64,000 nucleotides of DNA from Elysia crispata (Eukaryota; Mollusca; Gastropoda; Plakobranchidae), in contig JAWDGP010000269.1 of NCBI GenBank assembly GCA_033675545.1, positions 926,001-990,000 of the forward strand, given 5' to 3'. The notes beneath the pieces are model-generated. The model saw nothing but the letters and a program-made list of their open reading frames with translations. It made no database searches and was not told where the DNA came from. The first letter of the stretch is position 1. Each line of letters opens with the position of its first letter. A program made the position numbers and the translations under genes. Shown here piece after piece: positions 1-10,975 of the stretch.

Positions 1-940
1 TTTTTCTTTTACATCAACTTTAACAAATTCGAAGTTTTTGGAATCTGCACTAAGGCTAATATCCCATTTTTTTAATAGATTTGTTTTCACTTTCGTTTGA
101 TTGTTTTCTTGATCCATCGTCAATTTATTCATTCTTTTCAATTTTTTTTCTTTTAATTTTCTTTGTCAAATTAGCATTTGCTTATAATCTTTCTTTTCAT
201 TTTTTTTTATCTTCGCCGTTAAAAGTTTTCAAATGAATTTTATAACTTCAAGTCTAGTTGTTTTTTTTCCTTTTGAGAGAAGTAAGTACCCAGCTGCAAA
301 TTTTCTTATTAATTATTTTCTCTCTAAACCAGACAATGGAGGACTTTTACTTTTAATGAAACAAAATAATTCATATATCATATAATCTCATTGTTATCAC
401 TCTGCATCAAACCGCGCTATCTACATCCTTAAATAAACACTTCCAAATACTTTGATCTTGCGTTTCAGTAATCAGCGGAGTCAATTACGTTAAGTATGCG
501 AATCTGTTTACGCTGAAATAGGGAAATATCATGGAGTTTTTGTTTTGAAGATATAATGAATTTGGTTAGAAAATATGTGAATAGATTGAAATGTAACTCA
601 ATAGTCCTTAGCAGACAAAAACACCTAGGAAAGTAAGAACAATCATTTGAATGCTACAAAAATAATGCATTTTAGAATACTTAAATAAAAAATCTTTAAA
701 AAAGCGATTTTTCCTTAACATGCACAACTGAAGGGGTTTAGAAACGTACCCCGACAGACCATTCTCATTCAGCATACCTTTCTGAACCCACAGAAAAGCA
801 GTGATTAGAGACAGCACATCACTCTACTGGACAGACTGAATTTTTCAAACCGTATCGCCAGATACCTATTCATTTATCATCTAAGAGACAAGAGGAAATG
901 TGCATGCATAACTTTTCCTAAGGATTCAATATCGCAACTG
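1..940. other. Unique AT-rich non-coding DNA
   Basis: T-rich and A-rich stretches with no long open frame and no recognisable domain. Short homopolymer T runs recur. I see no promoter, splice-bounded exon or repeat family in this part. Confidence 0.6.
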
Positions 941-1005
941 GACGCGCTAGGATTCGAACCTCGGACCTCCTGATCCGAAAACCTATTATCCGTTGTTAGA
1001 CCAGT
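941..1005 (-). pseudogene. tRNA-Arg-like sequence (pseudogene or SINE head)
   Basis: Read on the minus strand this has a tRNA-like order. A D-arm region starts TGGTCTAAC and runs into GGATAA. An anticodon-like segment TTTTCGGATCAGG follows. A good B box, GGTTCGAATCC, lies at 950-960. The segment around TTCGGATCAG resembles animal tRNA-Arg(TCG). The 3' acceptor side (GCGCGTCC) has no matching 5' strand, so it is not a working tRNA. It is either a tRNA pseudogene or the head of an old tRNA-Arg-derived SINE. A younger SINE is inserted immediately to its right, in its upstream direction. Confidence 0.5.
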
Positions 1006-1226
1006 ATTTTTTTTACCCTGCACCCTCTCTATGGCGATTAGCCAAGCAGGGAAATGCAACTGCTTGCTTTCAGTCCTAAATGTAACGACTGTCGTTGCAA
1101 ACTATTAGACTGCTGTAAGTAAGAAGACATCCGACCACACCAGAAAGCCCAAGCCAGGATTCGAGCCCCGGTACTCAGTACCGCTAGACTAGCTCTTTAT
1201 CGACTGAGCTACCGTCTGATACCTCC
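1006..1226 (-). mobile_element. tRNA-derived SINE, about 220 bp, with target-site duplication
   Basis: The minus strand begins with a tRNA-like head. The A box region GGTAGCTCAGTCG lies at 1201-1213 and the B box GGCTCGAATCC at 1158-1168. An unrelated body of about 130 bp follows, ending in a short A run seen as T's at 1007-1014 on the plus strand. The element is bracketed by identical 8-bp direct repeats AGACCAGT at 998-1005 and 1227-1234, the expected target-site duplication. Mobilisation would depend on a LINE elsewhere, since the element encodes no protein. The intact duplication suggests a fairly recent insertion. Confidence 0.72.
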
Positions 1227-1234
1227 AGACCAGT

Positions 1235-2086
1235 GATCTATTATTAGTAACACTGCCCCAGACCCACGTCATGAAATTAAATTATTATTCTGTGCCGTAT
1301 CCGCGGTTATCCGATAGAAGAGGAGGAATACCGTGGTGTCACTTCTCATTAAAAATGCTTAGTTACAGGCTGTAAACAAATTCGCACTTAGAATCGACTC
1401 TCAAGAACAAAAATGTACTGGAAGTATTAATAAATATCAACGACTTGGAACCATCTTGCTACGTTTGTACTTTATAATTATGGTGTTAGTAAAACTCACT
1501 AGTTGCTGTAACACTTGATGTGGCTCAAAAGTAATAGAGCGTTACTACTGCTGTTCCCGAATTTTTCTGGACCAGTAGTGACGTCAAACTTTTTCCTTGA
1601 TGTGGTCCGGAGATTGACCTAATTGTCTTAGGGGAAGAAACTCTTCATCTTTGACCTCCCGTGGGTGAAAACTTTGCTAGGCTTTTTTTTTCCTGACAGC
1701 TAACAAAAAATAAACCGAATTTTCAACGACCTCCGCTGTTTACACAAATAATTATGTAAATGCTGTTTTGACCATGAAAAGGGGTCCTTACGGTAGATTG
1801 TTATGATATCTGAGATGTCGAAAGAAAACAAAAAGTAAAAAAAAATGCATCATATTGAGACTGTTTTATGTTTATTGAAATACGTGTTTCTAAAAGTCAT
1901 TCTAGCTTTATGTACATAACCCTTAACTGTTGATTTAAAAAAAAAATTGTTTCAAAATCATACTTAGAAGATGTTCTGGTGAAGAAAAAAAGATGCTGGC
2001 AAGAGAATACAGAAGAAAAAAAGAACATAAAGAAAAAAAAAGATAAATAAATAGGTAGGTAGATATATGGAGAGTAAGATACATTA
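1235..2086. other. Unique AT-rich non-coding DNA
   Basis: No open frame of interest. It contains a perfect CRE-type palindrome at 1579-1586, listed separately. Toward the right end the sequence becomes A-rich and runs into a CA/TA microsatellite. Confidence 0.5.
1579..1586. promoter_or_regulatory. Perfect CRE palindrome (CREB/ATF-type site)
   Basis: TGACGTCA is a full-length CRE consensus. It sits between 6-bp inverted repeats GGACCA (1569-1574) and TGGTCC (1603-1608). No promoter is visible next to it, so its use is unproven. Confidence 0.25.
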
Positions 2087-2087
2087 T

Positions 2088-2175
<88 letters not shown>

Positions 2176-2200
2176 ATCTATCTTTCTAGATATATATATA

Positions 2201-2236
<36 letters not shown>

Positions 2237-2392
2237 CATATGTATAGAGAGAGTTTGATTGATAGATAGATTGATATGTAGATAAAAAGTTAGATAAATA
2301 GTAAGATAGACAGATAGGTAGATAAATAGCAGATAATTCTACATAAAGAAAAGGGGGAAGGGGAAAGAAAGAGAGATAGAGCACAGGAGAGA

Positions 2393-2455
<63 letters not shown>
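2087..2455. repeat. Compound (CA)n/(TA)n microsatellites
   Basis: A short (CA)n run joins a (TA)n array at about 2087-2167. Diverged TA-rich sequence follows to 2234, and a second pure (AT)n array covers about 2395-2455. GATAGA-type tetranucleotide remnants lie between them. Long open frames rich in Tyr-Ile here are translated repeat, not genes. Confidence 0.95.
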
Positions 2456-2460
<5 letters not shown>

Positions 2461-5026
2461 AATGAGAGAGAATAAAAACACATTTTTTTAAACCTTAACC
2501 CTCTTTCTGAAAATCCACTATGCAGAAATAAAAACTGTTCTTCGTCATTAAAATTCAAGCTCCATTTTTTTCCATGATTAATCAACCTTTCTCATGACTT
2601 TGCTCCTGATCATGAAATTTCCTCAGTAATGTTGTTGGCGGAGGATACAATCATTAAAAACTCTCCAAAGTTTTATGGAAATGACAAACGTTTGAGTTAG
2701 TTTACAAAATCGTTTTGGCATCCTAGGGTTATTTACAATATCCCCAAATAATTAATTTCAACTTTACTTTATACCCATTTTAAGGAGATACATCTTGCTT
2801 CAAAGCCATGTCACCGCATAATCCAAAATTAATGTTCAGAACCATTTGTTTTATTCGGCGCTTAATAACCTATGTCAAAGAAAATAGAGTCCAGTACAAA
2901 TTCGGCAGATATTAAAATGATTATTAAGATATGTATTTTATATGAAGGAAGGTAGTTTAGAGATTTTGGAAACCATTATTCATCTGTATCAGCTTAAACA
3001 TCCTTGAAAACAATTCTTCATAAAAAAAAAGTTTCAGAATCTATTCATGAAACGTATTAAACTATTAAATCCTTTTTAAAATTTAAAGCGTATAAACAAA
3101 TCTAAATAATTTAAAAAATACTTACTTTCTAACAGAGTCTAGAGCTAGATTTAATACTCTTATCTTCGCGCTTTCTATAACGTTTATAGAATTAAAAAAA
3201 AAAGAATAGAAAAAAAACAAAAATGGCTTACTACGAACAGAATATAAAACTTGCCAGAGCAGTAGGATGTTTTAGCTGCAAATAATCATACGTATTAATA
3301 GCTCAAGATATTGGCCCTACGTACCAGCTTGCAATATCAAACTTGCAAAAATAAAACACAATCTCAGTCGGGAAATTGGCCGAAAGCTGTGAAACACGCG
3401 ACGTCTCGCGATCTCCACTTGAGCTTGCAATTTAATAACCCCCCCCCCCCTAAAAAAAAAAAAAAAAGAGCTAAAATATGTTTAGCTTTTCCAAGTATTT
3501 TTCTTATCGTTTGCATTTTCTTTCCCTGGCGCTTCTTTCTCATGCATTTTCTATCCAAGTTTTCTTCTTTTCGTGGATATCGGATCTTCTTTTTTTTTTT
3601 CCAAGCGCTCTTCAGTCGAATATGATTATCTATCGAGTTCACGAGTTATGCTCGCTTCATCTCTGCCTTTCCTCGCTTGTATTCTCCTTATCTTTAACAA
3701 CATGAAATCCTGTCATTTATTTTTTTTTCATGTATATTTCTTACGGTTTGCTTTTCCCCATAAATAACTCGCGCCCTCTTGATTTTCAAGTCGATAGCCC
3801 TATCCACTCGACGTTGCTGTTGTTTGTGACGCTTATCACTTTCTCTGCCGTCTTCTCTAGTCCAGGTATACACCCTCGCGTTCTGTGGTAAATTTTTCAA
3901 GACTTTTCCTTTATCCCATACAGTCTGCAATAAAGTATTTCGTAATCGGAATCATAATTAATTTTGTCAATTTTTTATCGATGTCTTGCCCACTCGAGCC
4001 AATTTCTCTTCACCGGTTAATTTACGCATTCTCGAAATTTCTTTACGAAACATTGTTCGAAAAATCTGGCCCATGATGTGCTAAACAGTCATTTTATCTG
4101 TCTAGACTGACAGTTATGCATTTACTGAACATAAATAAAAGCTGATATCGGTTACCTTCTTCATCTCTAGTGCGATAAAATCTTTTGAATTCCATACGAC
4201 GAATAGACAGTAGATACGTTTTTAAACAACAAAACTCTCATCAGTATATTGGCGAAAAAAACCTGGTTTTTGTTACATAAATTCTCTTTATTGCAATTTT
4301 GTTCTTTCTTCCAACTGCTGCTTTCAATTCTTTTCTCAATTTTTAAGATTATGGAGTTGTTGGCCTTTTAAACTTTGATGATGTGAATACACTATCCTGA
4401 CATTGTGAAACAAAACGAGACAAACAGAGGACGAATGACAGAAAGGGGAAGGGCGATGTTAGGTCACAGTAACTCTTACACTCCCTGGTTAGGTTAACCT
4501 TTCCAATTATTATACTGATCTTCATGTGAGTGGGTTATTGGAAGTTGATCCATGAACAAAATGTTTCAATAAAATAATTTACCTCAGGAATATTTTGTTT
4601 GATGATAAACTTCATATCGTTTTGGCTTTAGGCTAAACAAGCGAGATTAAATACAGTGATTGAACATAATCATTATGACACCGGTGTGATAAGACGAGTA
4701 AATTTATATAAGAATTGAAGTATTTATGTGAACCATTGCCCAAATTTTTTTCGGGAAAAATTCGTTATCTAAACATGATAAAAGTGAGAAAAAAACATGT
4801 TGGGTATAACAAAGTGAAAGCATTTTTTTAAATGAAACAAAGGATTCCGAATCGTTCTAAAACTATTTCCTTTACTATACCCACTAATTTTAATCAATAT
4901 TTAAGAAATCATGACTTTACCGTATTCATGGCCTTTTAAACCAGTTAATTAAAAAAACCAAAAACCCAGACATGCTTCTGTCAGCATGGCACATCAGCTA
5001 GTAGGATAAGATCCCAAACTAATTTT
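2456..5026. other. Unique AT-rich non-coding DNA
   Basis: No convincing exon. It contains a C11 run followed by an A run near 3440-3466, and a more balanced block at about 3810-4080 listed separately. Confidence 0.5.
3810..4080. promoter_or_regulatory. Balanced-composition block, possible conserved non-coding element
   Basis: This stretch stands out from its AT-rich surroundings by its sequence complexity and CpG content. It contains homeodomain-like AATTAATTTTG near 3955 and several TTCGAAA-type motifs, but has no repeat structure and no coherent open frame. Calling it regulatory is inference from composition alone. Confidence 0.15.
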
Positions 5027-5224
5027 ATGATGTCGACGATGTCCGAACCTGTAAGAGAAGCTCTGTGTAGATCTCAAAACGGACAACTACCCGCACTACC
5101 ACCGACGTTCCACAGCGAAATCGTTATGTTTAATTTCATTCTGAATCAAAATCATTTCATATGGCATCTCCTGCAGGTTACTTTTATAGAAAGCAATATT
5201 ATAAAAAAAAGAACAACTCTTTGA
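5027..5224 (+). CDS. Weak candidate small ORF or first exon, unrecognised
   Basis: A 65-codon frame starts with ATG ATG. Its first 33 residues or so are mixed and protein-like (MSEPVREALCRSQNG, then a Pro-Leu-rich segment), and GC is locally raised to about 5130. The rest is AT-rich and looks non-coding. A CAG/GTTACT junction near 5176 resembles a weak splice donor. I recognise no family, and chance is the more likely explanation. Confidence 0.1.
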   Translation: MMSTMSEPVREALCRSQNGQLPALPPTFHSEIVMFNFILNQNHFIWHLLQVTFIESNIIKKRTTL

Positions 5225-7072
5225 AGTTTTATTGAAATTAAGAAAATTGCAACAGTTTAAAAAAAGGTTTATAAAAATATGTACAGCAGAATAATATATG
5301 AAAACATTGTTACATGCGACAACATTGTTTACAAAAGATTCTGAAAGATATGTAAGGACTTAAAAATTCTCACAACTATTTTCCATATTGATCCCTCTGA
5401 GACTTACGTCAAACATGTTAAATTATAGCACTATAGCAACGCATTACATTGATGCAAAAATAATATTCCAGTTCGCTCTTCAACTTTTCTCTATTTATTA
5501 CATCTTATTTATCTTAAGTTCTATCATTCTTACAGAATAAATTTGCTTTGACTTAGTTAATTAAAAATGATAACAAAATATAAAAAAAAAATTCAGGATG
5601 GCTGTGAATAACAGACTTTACAAAACAACGCTTTAATTGCATTTCTGTTGCACATACACACGTTTTACTCAGCAATAATGTTTTGTTCCTCGAAACAAGG
5701 AATTTGTAAGCATCAACTATTTTTTTTGCTGTCTCATTAACTGTAATATCATACAACTTCGTGGAAAACCAATGAGGTGAATAATGTCATTCATAACCCC
5801 CCCCCCCCCCTCCCCCCCCCACCCCCTTTTTTTTTCCCCAAAGAAATTGACTTCTTCATGCGATTTTTCGTAAAAGCCTCATAACTTTGTCAATTTCAGC
5901 TTTGGCTCAACTACGCTCATTGTTTTTTTTATCACTGCAACAGGTTTTGTGTGAGTGTGGGTGTGTTTCAAGAAAGAAAAAAGAGATTGTTTATCATGAA
6001 GCGATGAGCCCCAAAAAAAAAAAAAAAAAAAAAAAAAATTAGCGTAATGTAGAGTGAAAGATTTCAAACTCCAAAAGAAACTCAGTGGACTTAGGAGCCT
6101 ACATTTCTAGCCCACAAAATGGTGCAATTATGTGTCACGCCAAAAAAATCTCGACTCGGGGAAATTTATTACAGTATTGGAATTTACAGCAAGAAGTTAA
6201 CTCAAGTGCGCTATAATTAGAAAGGGAATTATTCTTCTGTTTTCACTAGTCCTTCTTTAATTAGAATTTTCTTGACTTTGAGAAACGAAGTGTAAAAGAC
6301 GAAAAGATCTATATCCATTGGCAGAAATAAGTATCTTGTAAAGAATTAAAAAAAAAAAATGAGTTTGATTTCAAGGGGCATACTCTGAATTTGATGGAGA
6401 TTGTGGTTGGAAGTCTTCTCGACTTTTGATTCAAGATTCAAATCTTCGTTTGGATAAAATATGCATCGCTGCATCTATAGGCAAAATAGTCTTTACCAGA
6501 CGTCTATTTCCTTTATGTATTTCTTTGTTCCTTTGTTCTATTCCTCAAATAGTGTGTCAGGCTATGAGCTGGAAAAGCTTGGTATTACCTTCATTTCTTC
6601 AGAGAAATAAGAAGTCTGACTTTCACCGAAATCTAAGGTTTAGGTATCACTAAGTGAGTTTAAAAATGGGTATTCAACGCCGATGGGCTGACGAGACACC
6701 TTACTTAATGTTCAAATTGAAATTGACATTCACTTTCATTTTTCTTTTGTATTATTTCTGTCTCACAAATGAATCGGTATATATATATATATATTTTATA
6801 TCTCTTAAGAATAATTTTATAAAGAAATGGTATGCAGTGTATGCGTTTACAACAGAATTTAGTAGGTTTGTTGCACAATGGTTACTCAAAGTATACTATA
6901 CTGTACAGGCAAAGTTTTTTTTTCTCTGTTCTGTTTTTTTAAATGTTAATATTTCTTTCTACTCTGCATTTCTTTCTTTATAATATCCCTTTTTTCCCGA
7001 TTATTTCTCAATCTTATTTCTTTCTGACACAATACTCTTTCCTCCAACAATCTTCCCTACGGTATCTAACAG

Positions 7073-7075
<3 letters not shown>
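5225..7075. other. Unique AT-rich non-coding DNA with homopolymer tracts
   Basis: It holds a C-rich tract at about 5797-5826 (C14, T, C9, A, C5), a long A run at about 6013-6039 and a short (TA)n at about 6779-6793. No gene is visible. Confidence 0.55.
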
Positions 7076-7141
<66 letters not shown>

Positions 7142-7212
7142 TCTCTCTCTCTCTCTGATATCTCTCTCTCTCTGATATCTCTCTCTCTCTCACTATCTCT
7201 CTCTCTCTCTGA

Positions 7213-7305
<93 letters not shown>

Positions 7306-7310
7306 TCTCT
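7076..7310. repeat. (CT)n array interrupted by GATATC
   Basis: About 235 bp of (CT)n. The pattern is broken at five places by the same hexamer GATATC (7136, 7157, 7174, 7211, 7300). The shared interruption implies that the array grew partly by copying CT-plus-GATATC blocks. Confidence 0.97.
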
Positions 7311-7689
7311 GCGTACAATCCTTTCTTCCTAGCTGCTATTGTCCGTTTGTTACTATTTCCACCTCCTTTTCTCCAACTATCTCTCTATTTGACAAAGTAT
7401 GTATTTATTTAACTTTGTGTTTATCTGTTTAGTTATGTATATACTTGTCTATCACTGTGTCTATCTATAATAATTATAATTTTTAAAGCTATGATTAATT
7501 TTCATTTAAAAGGCTCTTTACATATTCACTTTCACAAAGATTGTCTAACAGGAATACTTTCCACTTACCCTCTCTCTCTTATGTTTTTATCTCCTGATTT
7601 CACCTGTCCCACTACATATCTGCCACATATCTGTAAGCTCGCTTCTACACCTACCTACCCATCAAAGCTACTCCCAATCTAACGATCCC

Positions 7690-7930
7690 TATCACACCAC
7701 AAATCATCTGCTGATATTTTGGCATGTTCTACCTCTCAGAGTCTAAGTGTTTCTGTAATGAAGAGATTACTCTCATTTGTCTTGTCTTTCGCCGAGTCAA
7801 GAAAATCATGCTTTTGCTCATCCCATTTTCCCTCGACGTCTTCGCACGTGAAGCGGGCAGCCATCACCATGACTGTGAGCTCAGTAGTGGGAGAAGTAAT
7901 GGATTTCTTTAAACAGCGTGGCATCGTGTG
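7690..7930. promoter_or_regulatory. Balanced-composition island, open in three frames
   Basis: About 240 bp with raised complexity and GC between AT-rich flanks. It stays open in two plus frames and one minus frame over about 190 bp. The minus frame (7736-7924) gives the most protein-like peptide, containing FTCEDVEGKWDEQKH, but no family is recognised. It could be a small exon, a conserved non-coding element or chance. Confidence 0.15.
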
Positions 7931-10086
7931 AAGAATGCTCGTTTAGCGAAATTGCTCATTAGTTTATATTGCTTTAGTTTTGTTTATTTAATATGCTCTT
8001 CATTTAATTTATTTTTGTTTTCGCTTTGCCTTGTTCATTTTTTGTTTTTCTTTTCTTTTAATGTTTTGAGCTTTCACTTTAAATGTGTGTGTGCGATTGG
8101 GGAGGGGGAAGCGTTTTTTTTTTTTTAATTGTATTACTCTACTATGTGAAAGAAAACATTTTAATCGACCCATTTTAATCACTGTGAAACATAAAAAAAA
8201 TGTTTTATTTGATTTTGAATTCTGAAGAGTGTTTACTTTTCGGAAGTTAATATACAACTTACATTGAAAGTAAAGTTTAGTAAAAGAAGAAGTTCGCAAG
8301 TAGCTTTAGAAAATTTTAAAGCAAGACACATACTTTGAGTTTATACACTTACCAAATGTGATAAAATCAAAATCTTTAAAAAAAACCTGAAAGAAATCAG
8401 TTTCCAAAAAAAAAACTGCAACGAAATTTGCTATGACAATGTTGCGTGACTGATTTAGCGGAAATGGCTGCTCTACATTACCAGCTTATGAATACAAAAT
8501 GAAAATTACTTTTTTCTTCTACCTTGATTGCGTGTTCCTATTTCGCAAAAAAAAAAAAAAAAAAGAATAAATTTAATGAAAATTTTTATCGATCATACGC
8601 TCAAACTATATCAATCTCTATTAGAAATAATGGTTAGCGGGTTTGTTAAGTCTAAAACTATCTATAGATCCCTTGAATATTTATTATTATGTAGCTTAGC
8701 ATAAATAAACAGCTATGAATTCCCACAGGGCAGTTCACTTTTAGGAACTTTTCTGTTGGAATTTTTATTAACCTTCAAATAAGCGTTTAAAAGGGTTTTT
8801 AAATAGATAAAGAAAGTAGGGAAATAGCTTCTTTCCCTTTTTTTTCTACTTAATTTAATGTAGAAGTAAAAGAACTACTATACTTTGAGAGTATGAGTTA
8901 AACCTATCCATCAGTGTTTTTTAAGGAAGGTCTTAAGATTTTCTTAAAGTAAAAATAGATATGAATACTTTTTTTTGGTCTGTGTCACAAGATACAGAAT
9001 TATTAACCACAAATGAGAACTCCTATGAATCATTAAGCAAATTCTGCCAATATGCACGAATTAGACGAAATTTGATTAAAATACACACAATAATATTATA
9101 CATTCCCTTTATGGCCTGTCAAAAGAAATCGCTTTCCTGTAATGCAAATTAAATCGTAAACTTTAACCCAGACCTCTCGCGGATTGTGAACAGCTGAATA
9201 TTAGCGTTCTTGTCTTTCATTAACACCAACATTAACAACATGTTTTCTGTCTATAGACCGTTATGAAGCTTTGGATCGTGTCCAAAATTTAAAAACTGGA
9301 AGCAATGTTATTAACATTTTAAAGGCACACCTAAGTATTGAATTAACCTTTCCAATCTTCTCAATCACACATAAGTATATTCTTTAGGATCCAATAAATT
9401 GATCCCTCGTGCCTCTTGATTAACTCTTCTTACAGACACAAATTTAACGGAATATCATCTCCCACCTAATGTACAAAATAATAATTATTGCGTGAAATTC
9501 AAAACACATATTTTATTATCTCGCGCAGCAGCAAGCCTCATAACTGGTTCACCCGAGACAGCTCTGCAGGAATTTATCTTTTATGAACCTTCCCGTGCCA
9601 CGGGTCTCTTCTGAATACTGCGCTAAAGATTGATGTTTCTGTGCTGTTAAAGGTGCCCGAGCTAACGATATGATCATAATCTAAACAGCTCCCAAATGCA
9701 TCATAACTAAATGTCTAAAGGTTTTTTTTTTCACTTGAAAATGAATGATGTAAAAAGGTCTATTGTACGGGTTGAGTCAACAGAAACTTTATGAGACAAT
9801 GCAATCGAAACAATAATTATTATTTAAAACCTTGTTGGTAATTTTGTTTGAAAGGTAAATTTAAAACTTTCCTCTGGGGTTGCTGTCCCTCTTGGCAACA
9901 TTAATTTGTCTTGAGCTTTAATGATTTGATGAGTCATAAAAAATCCTTCTGTATAGAATATTATATTTACTATAACTTTCTTTTTGGTTTGTCTTTTTTA
10001 GGGAAAAAGGGGCATATTTCTTACTTTGCTTTTTCTTCATCATAAGTAAGAAGTACTTCCATGCTTGTATTCCATGTATTTATTGA
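7931..10086. other. Unique AT-rich non-coding DNA
   Basis: Several A or T runs (for example near 8113, 8400 and 8548) and no structured repeat. No gene seen. Confidence 0.55.
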
Positions 10087-10650
10087 ATGCAGAAATTGCC
10101 TGCATACAATAAAAATTATAATAATTTCTACAGATCTAAAGATCGAACCAAACTTTTCATACGGGCTAACACCTCCAGGGGTTTCATGTTGCTCAGAAGA
10201 AGCAAGTTTTACATGGTTTTATTATATATTTATTGTACGTACAAATATTTTATACCGTTTTACACAGAGCTTGAAGGAACCAATCTTCAAGACAGATACG
10301 AATATAAAAGACTAAGTCTTTTTTGGATGGCAAAATTAAAACAAACTAGAAATAGCCAGTTTTTGGTATCTCCCATTTACGAAAATGGCGCAACAAAAGA
10401 ACGCGCAGGTCTTTTTTATTCTATTGTCCATTTTACCTTTCGTGTCATTAATGTTAGAAATGGATTGAGCAGTCAAATCCTGAGATCACCGTTCAAGGTG
10501 CAATGGGCTTGTAGAACGTATCAACGAATCAATCGAAATTATTCAAACCATTCTCTTTCCGTCTTGAACAAGAGCAAAGGAGCATTTAAAGAAGACACGC
10601 GTTTAGAAGAAAGGGAAACCATGAGAAAATACGAATTGAAATCAGTTTGA
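10087..10650 (+). CDS. Longest non-repetitive ORF, unrecognised and probably chance
   Basis: A 187-codon frame with a mixed composition rich in Lys, Arg, Tyr and Phe. It has no signal peptide, membrane segment or motif that I recognise. Codon use follows the AT-rich background, and no upstream promoter or splice context is clear. It runs directly into a diverged 160-bp duplication. It is recorded because it is the longest open frame here that is not simple repeat. Confidence 0.12.
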   Translation: MQKLPAYNKNYNNFYRSKDRTKLFIRANTSRGFMLLRRSKFYMVLLYIYCTYKYFIPFYTELEGTNLQDRYEYKRLSLFWMAKLKQTRNSQFLVSPIYENGATKERAGLFYSIVHFTFRVINVRNGLSSQILRSPFKVQWACRTYQRINRNYSNHSLSVLNKSKGAFKEDTRLEERETMRKYELKSV

Positions 10651-10975
10651 AAGTCATCTTCAAGATGTACGTTTAGATATATGGAAAACAGGGTTGTAAC
10701 TATGACTTTATGTTACCAACGATTATATCCCATTGCAAAGACAATGGGATAACGTGAATTATTATTTAATACTTTTGAAAAAAAAAAATTTTTTTCTTAG
10801 TTTTAGAAAGACATCTTCAAGAGGTGCCTCCAGGTACGTGGAATCAGCCAGGTTGTTAACATGGTTTTATGTAGCTAACATACTGACAATGATATACCGC
10901 TGCAATGTCAACTAGATAAAGTTAATTGTTATTTGATATTTATGAAACTCTAGTTTGTTCCTAGTTTTAGAAATA
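10650..10975. repeat. Diverged tandem duplication, about 160 bp, two copies
   Basis: CATCTTCAAGA occurs at 10655 and again at 10812. The shared block GTTTTAGAAA near the unit end recurs at 10800 and 10964. The sequence between them also aligns (TTATGT.ACCAAC-like and ATTATTATTTAATA-like segments). The copies are clearly diverged, so the duplication is old. Confidence 0.6.
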
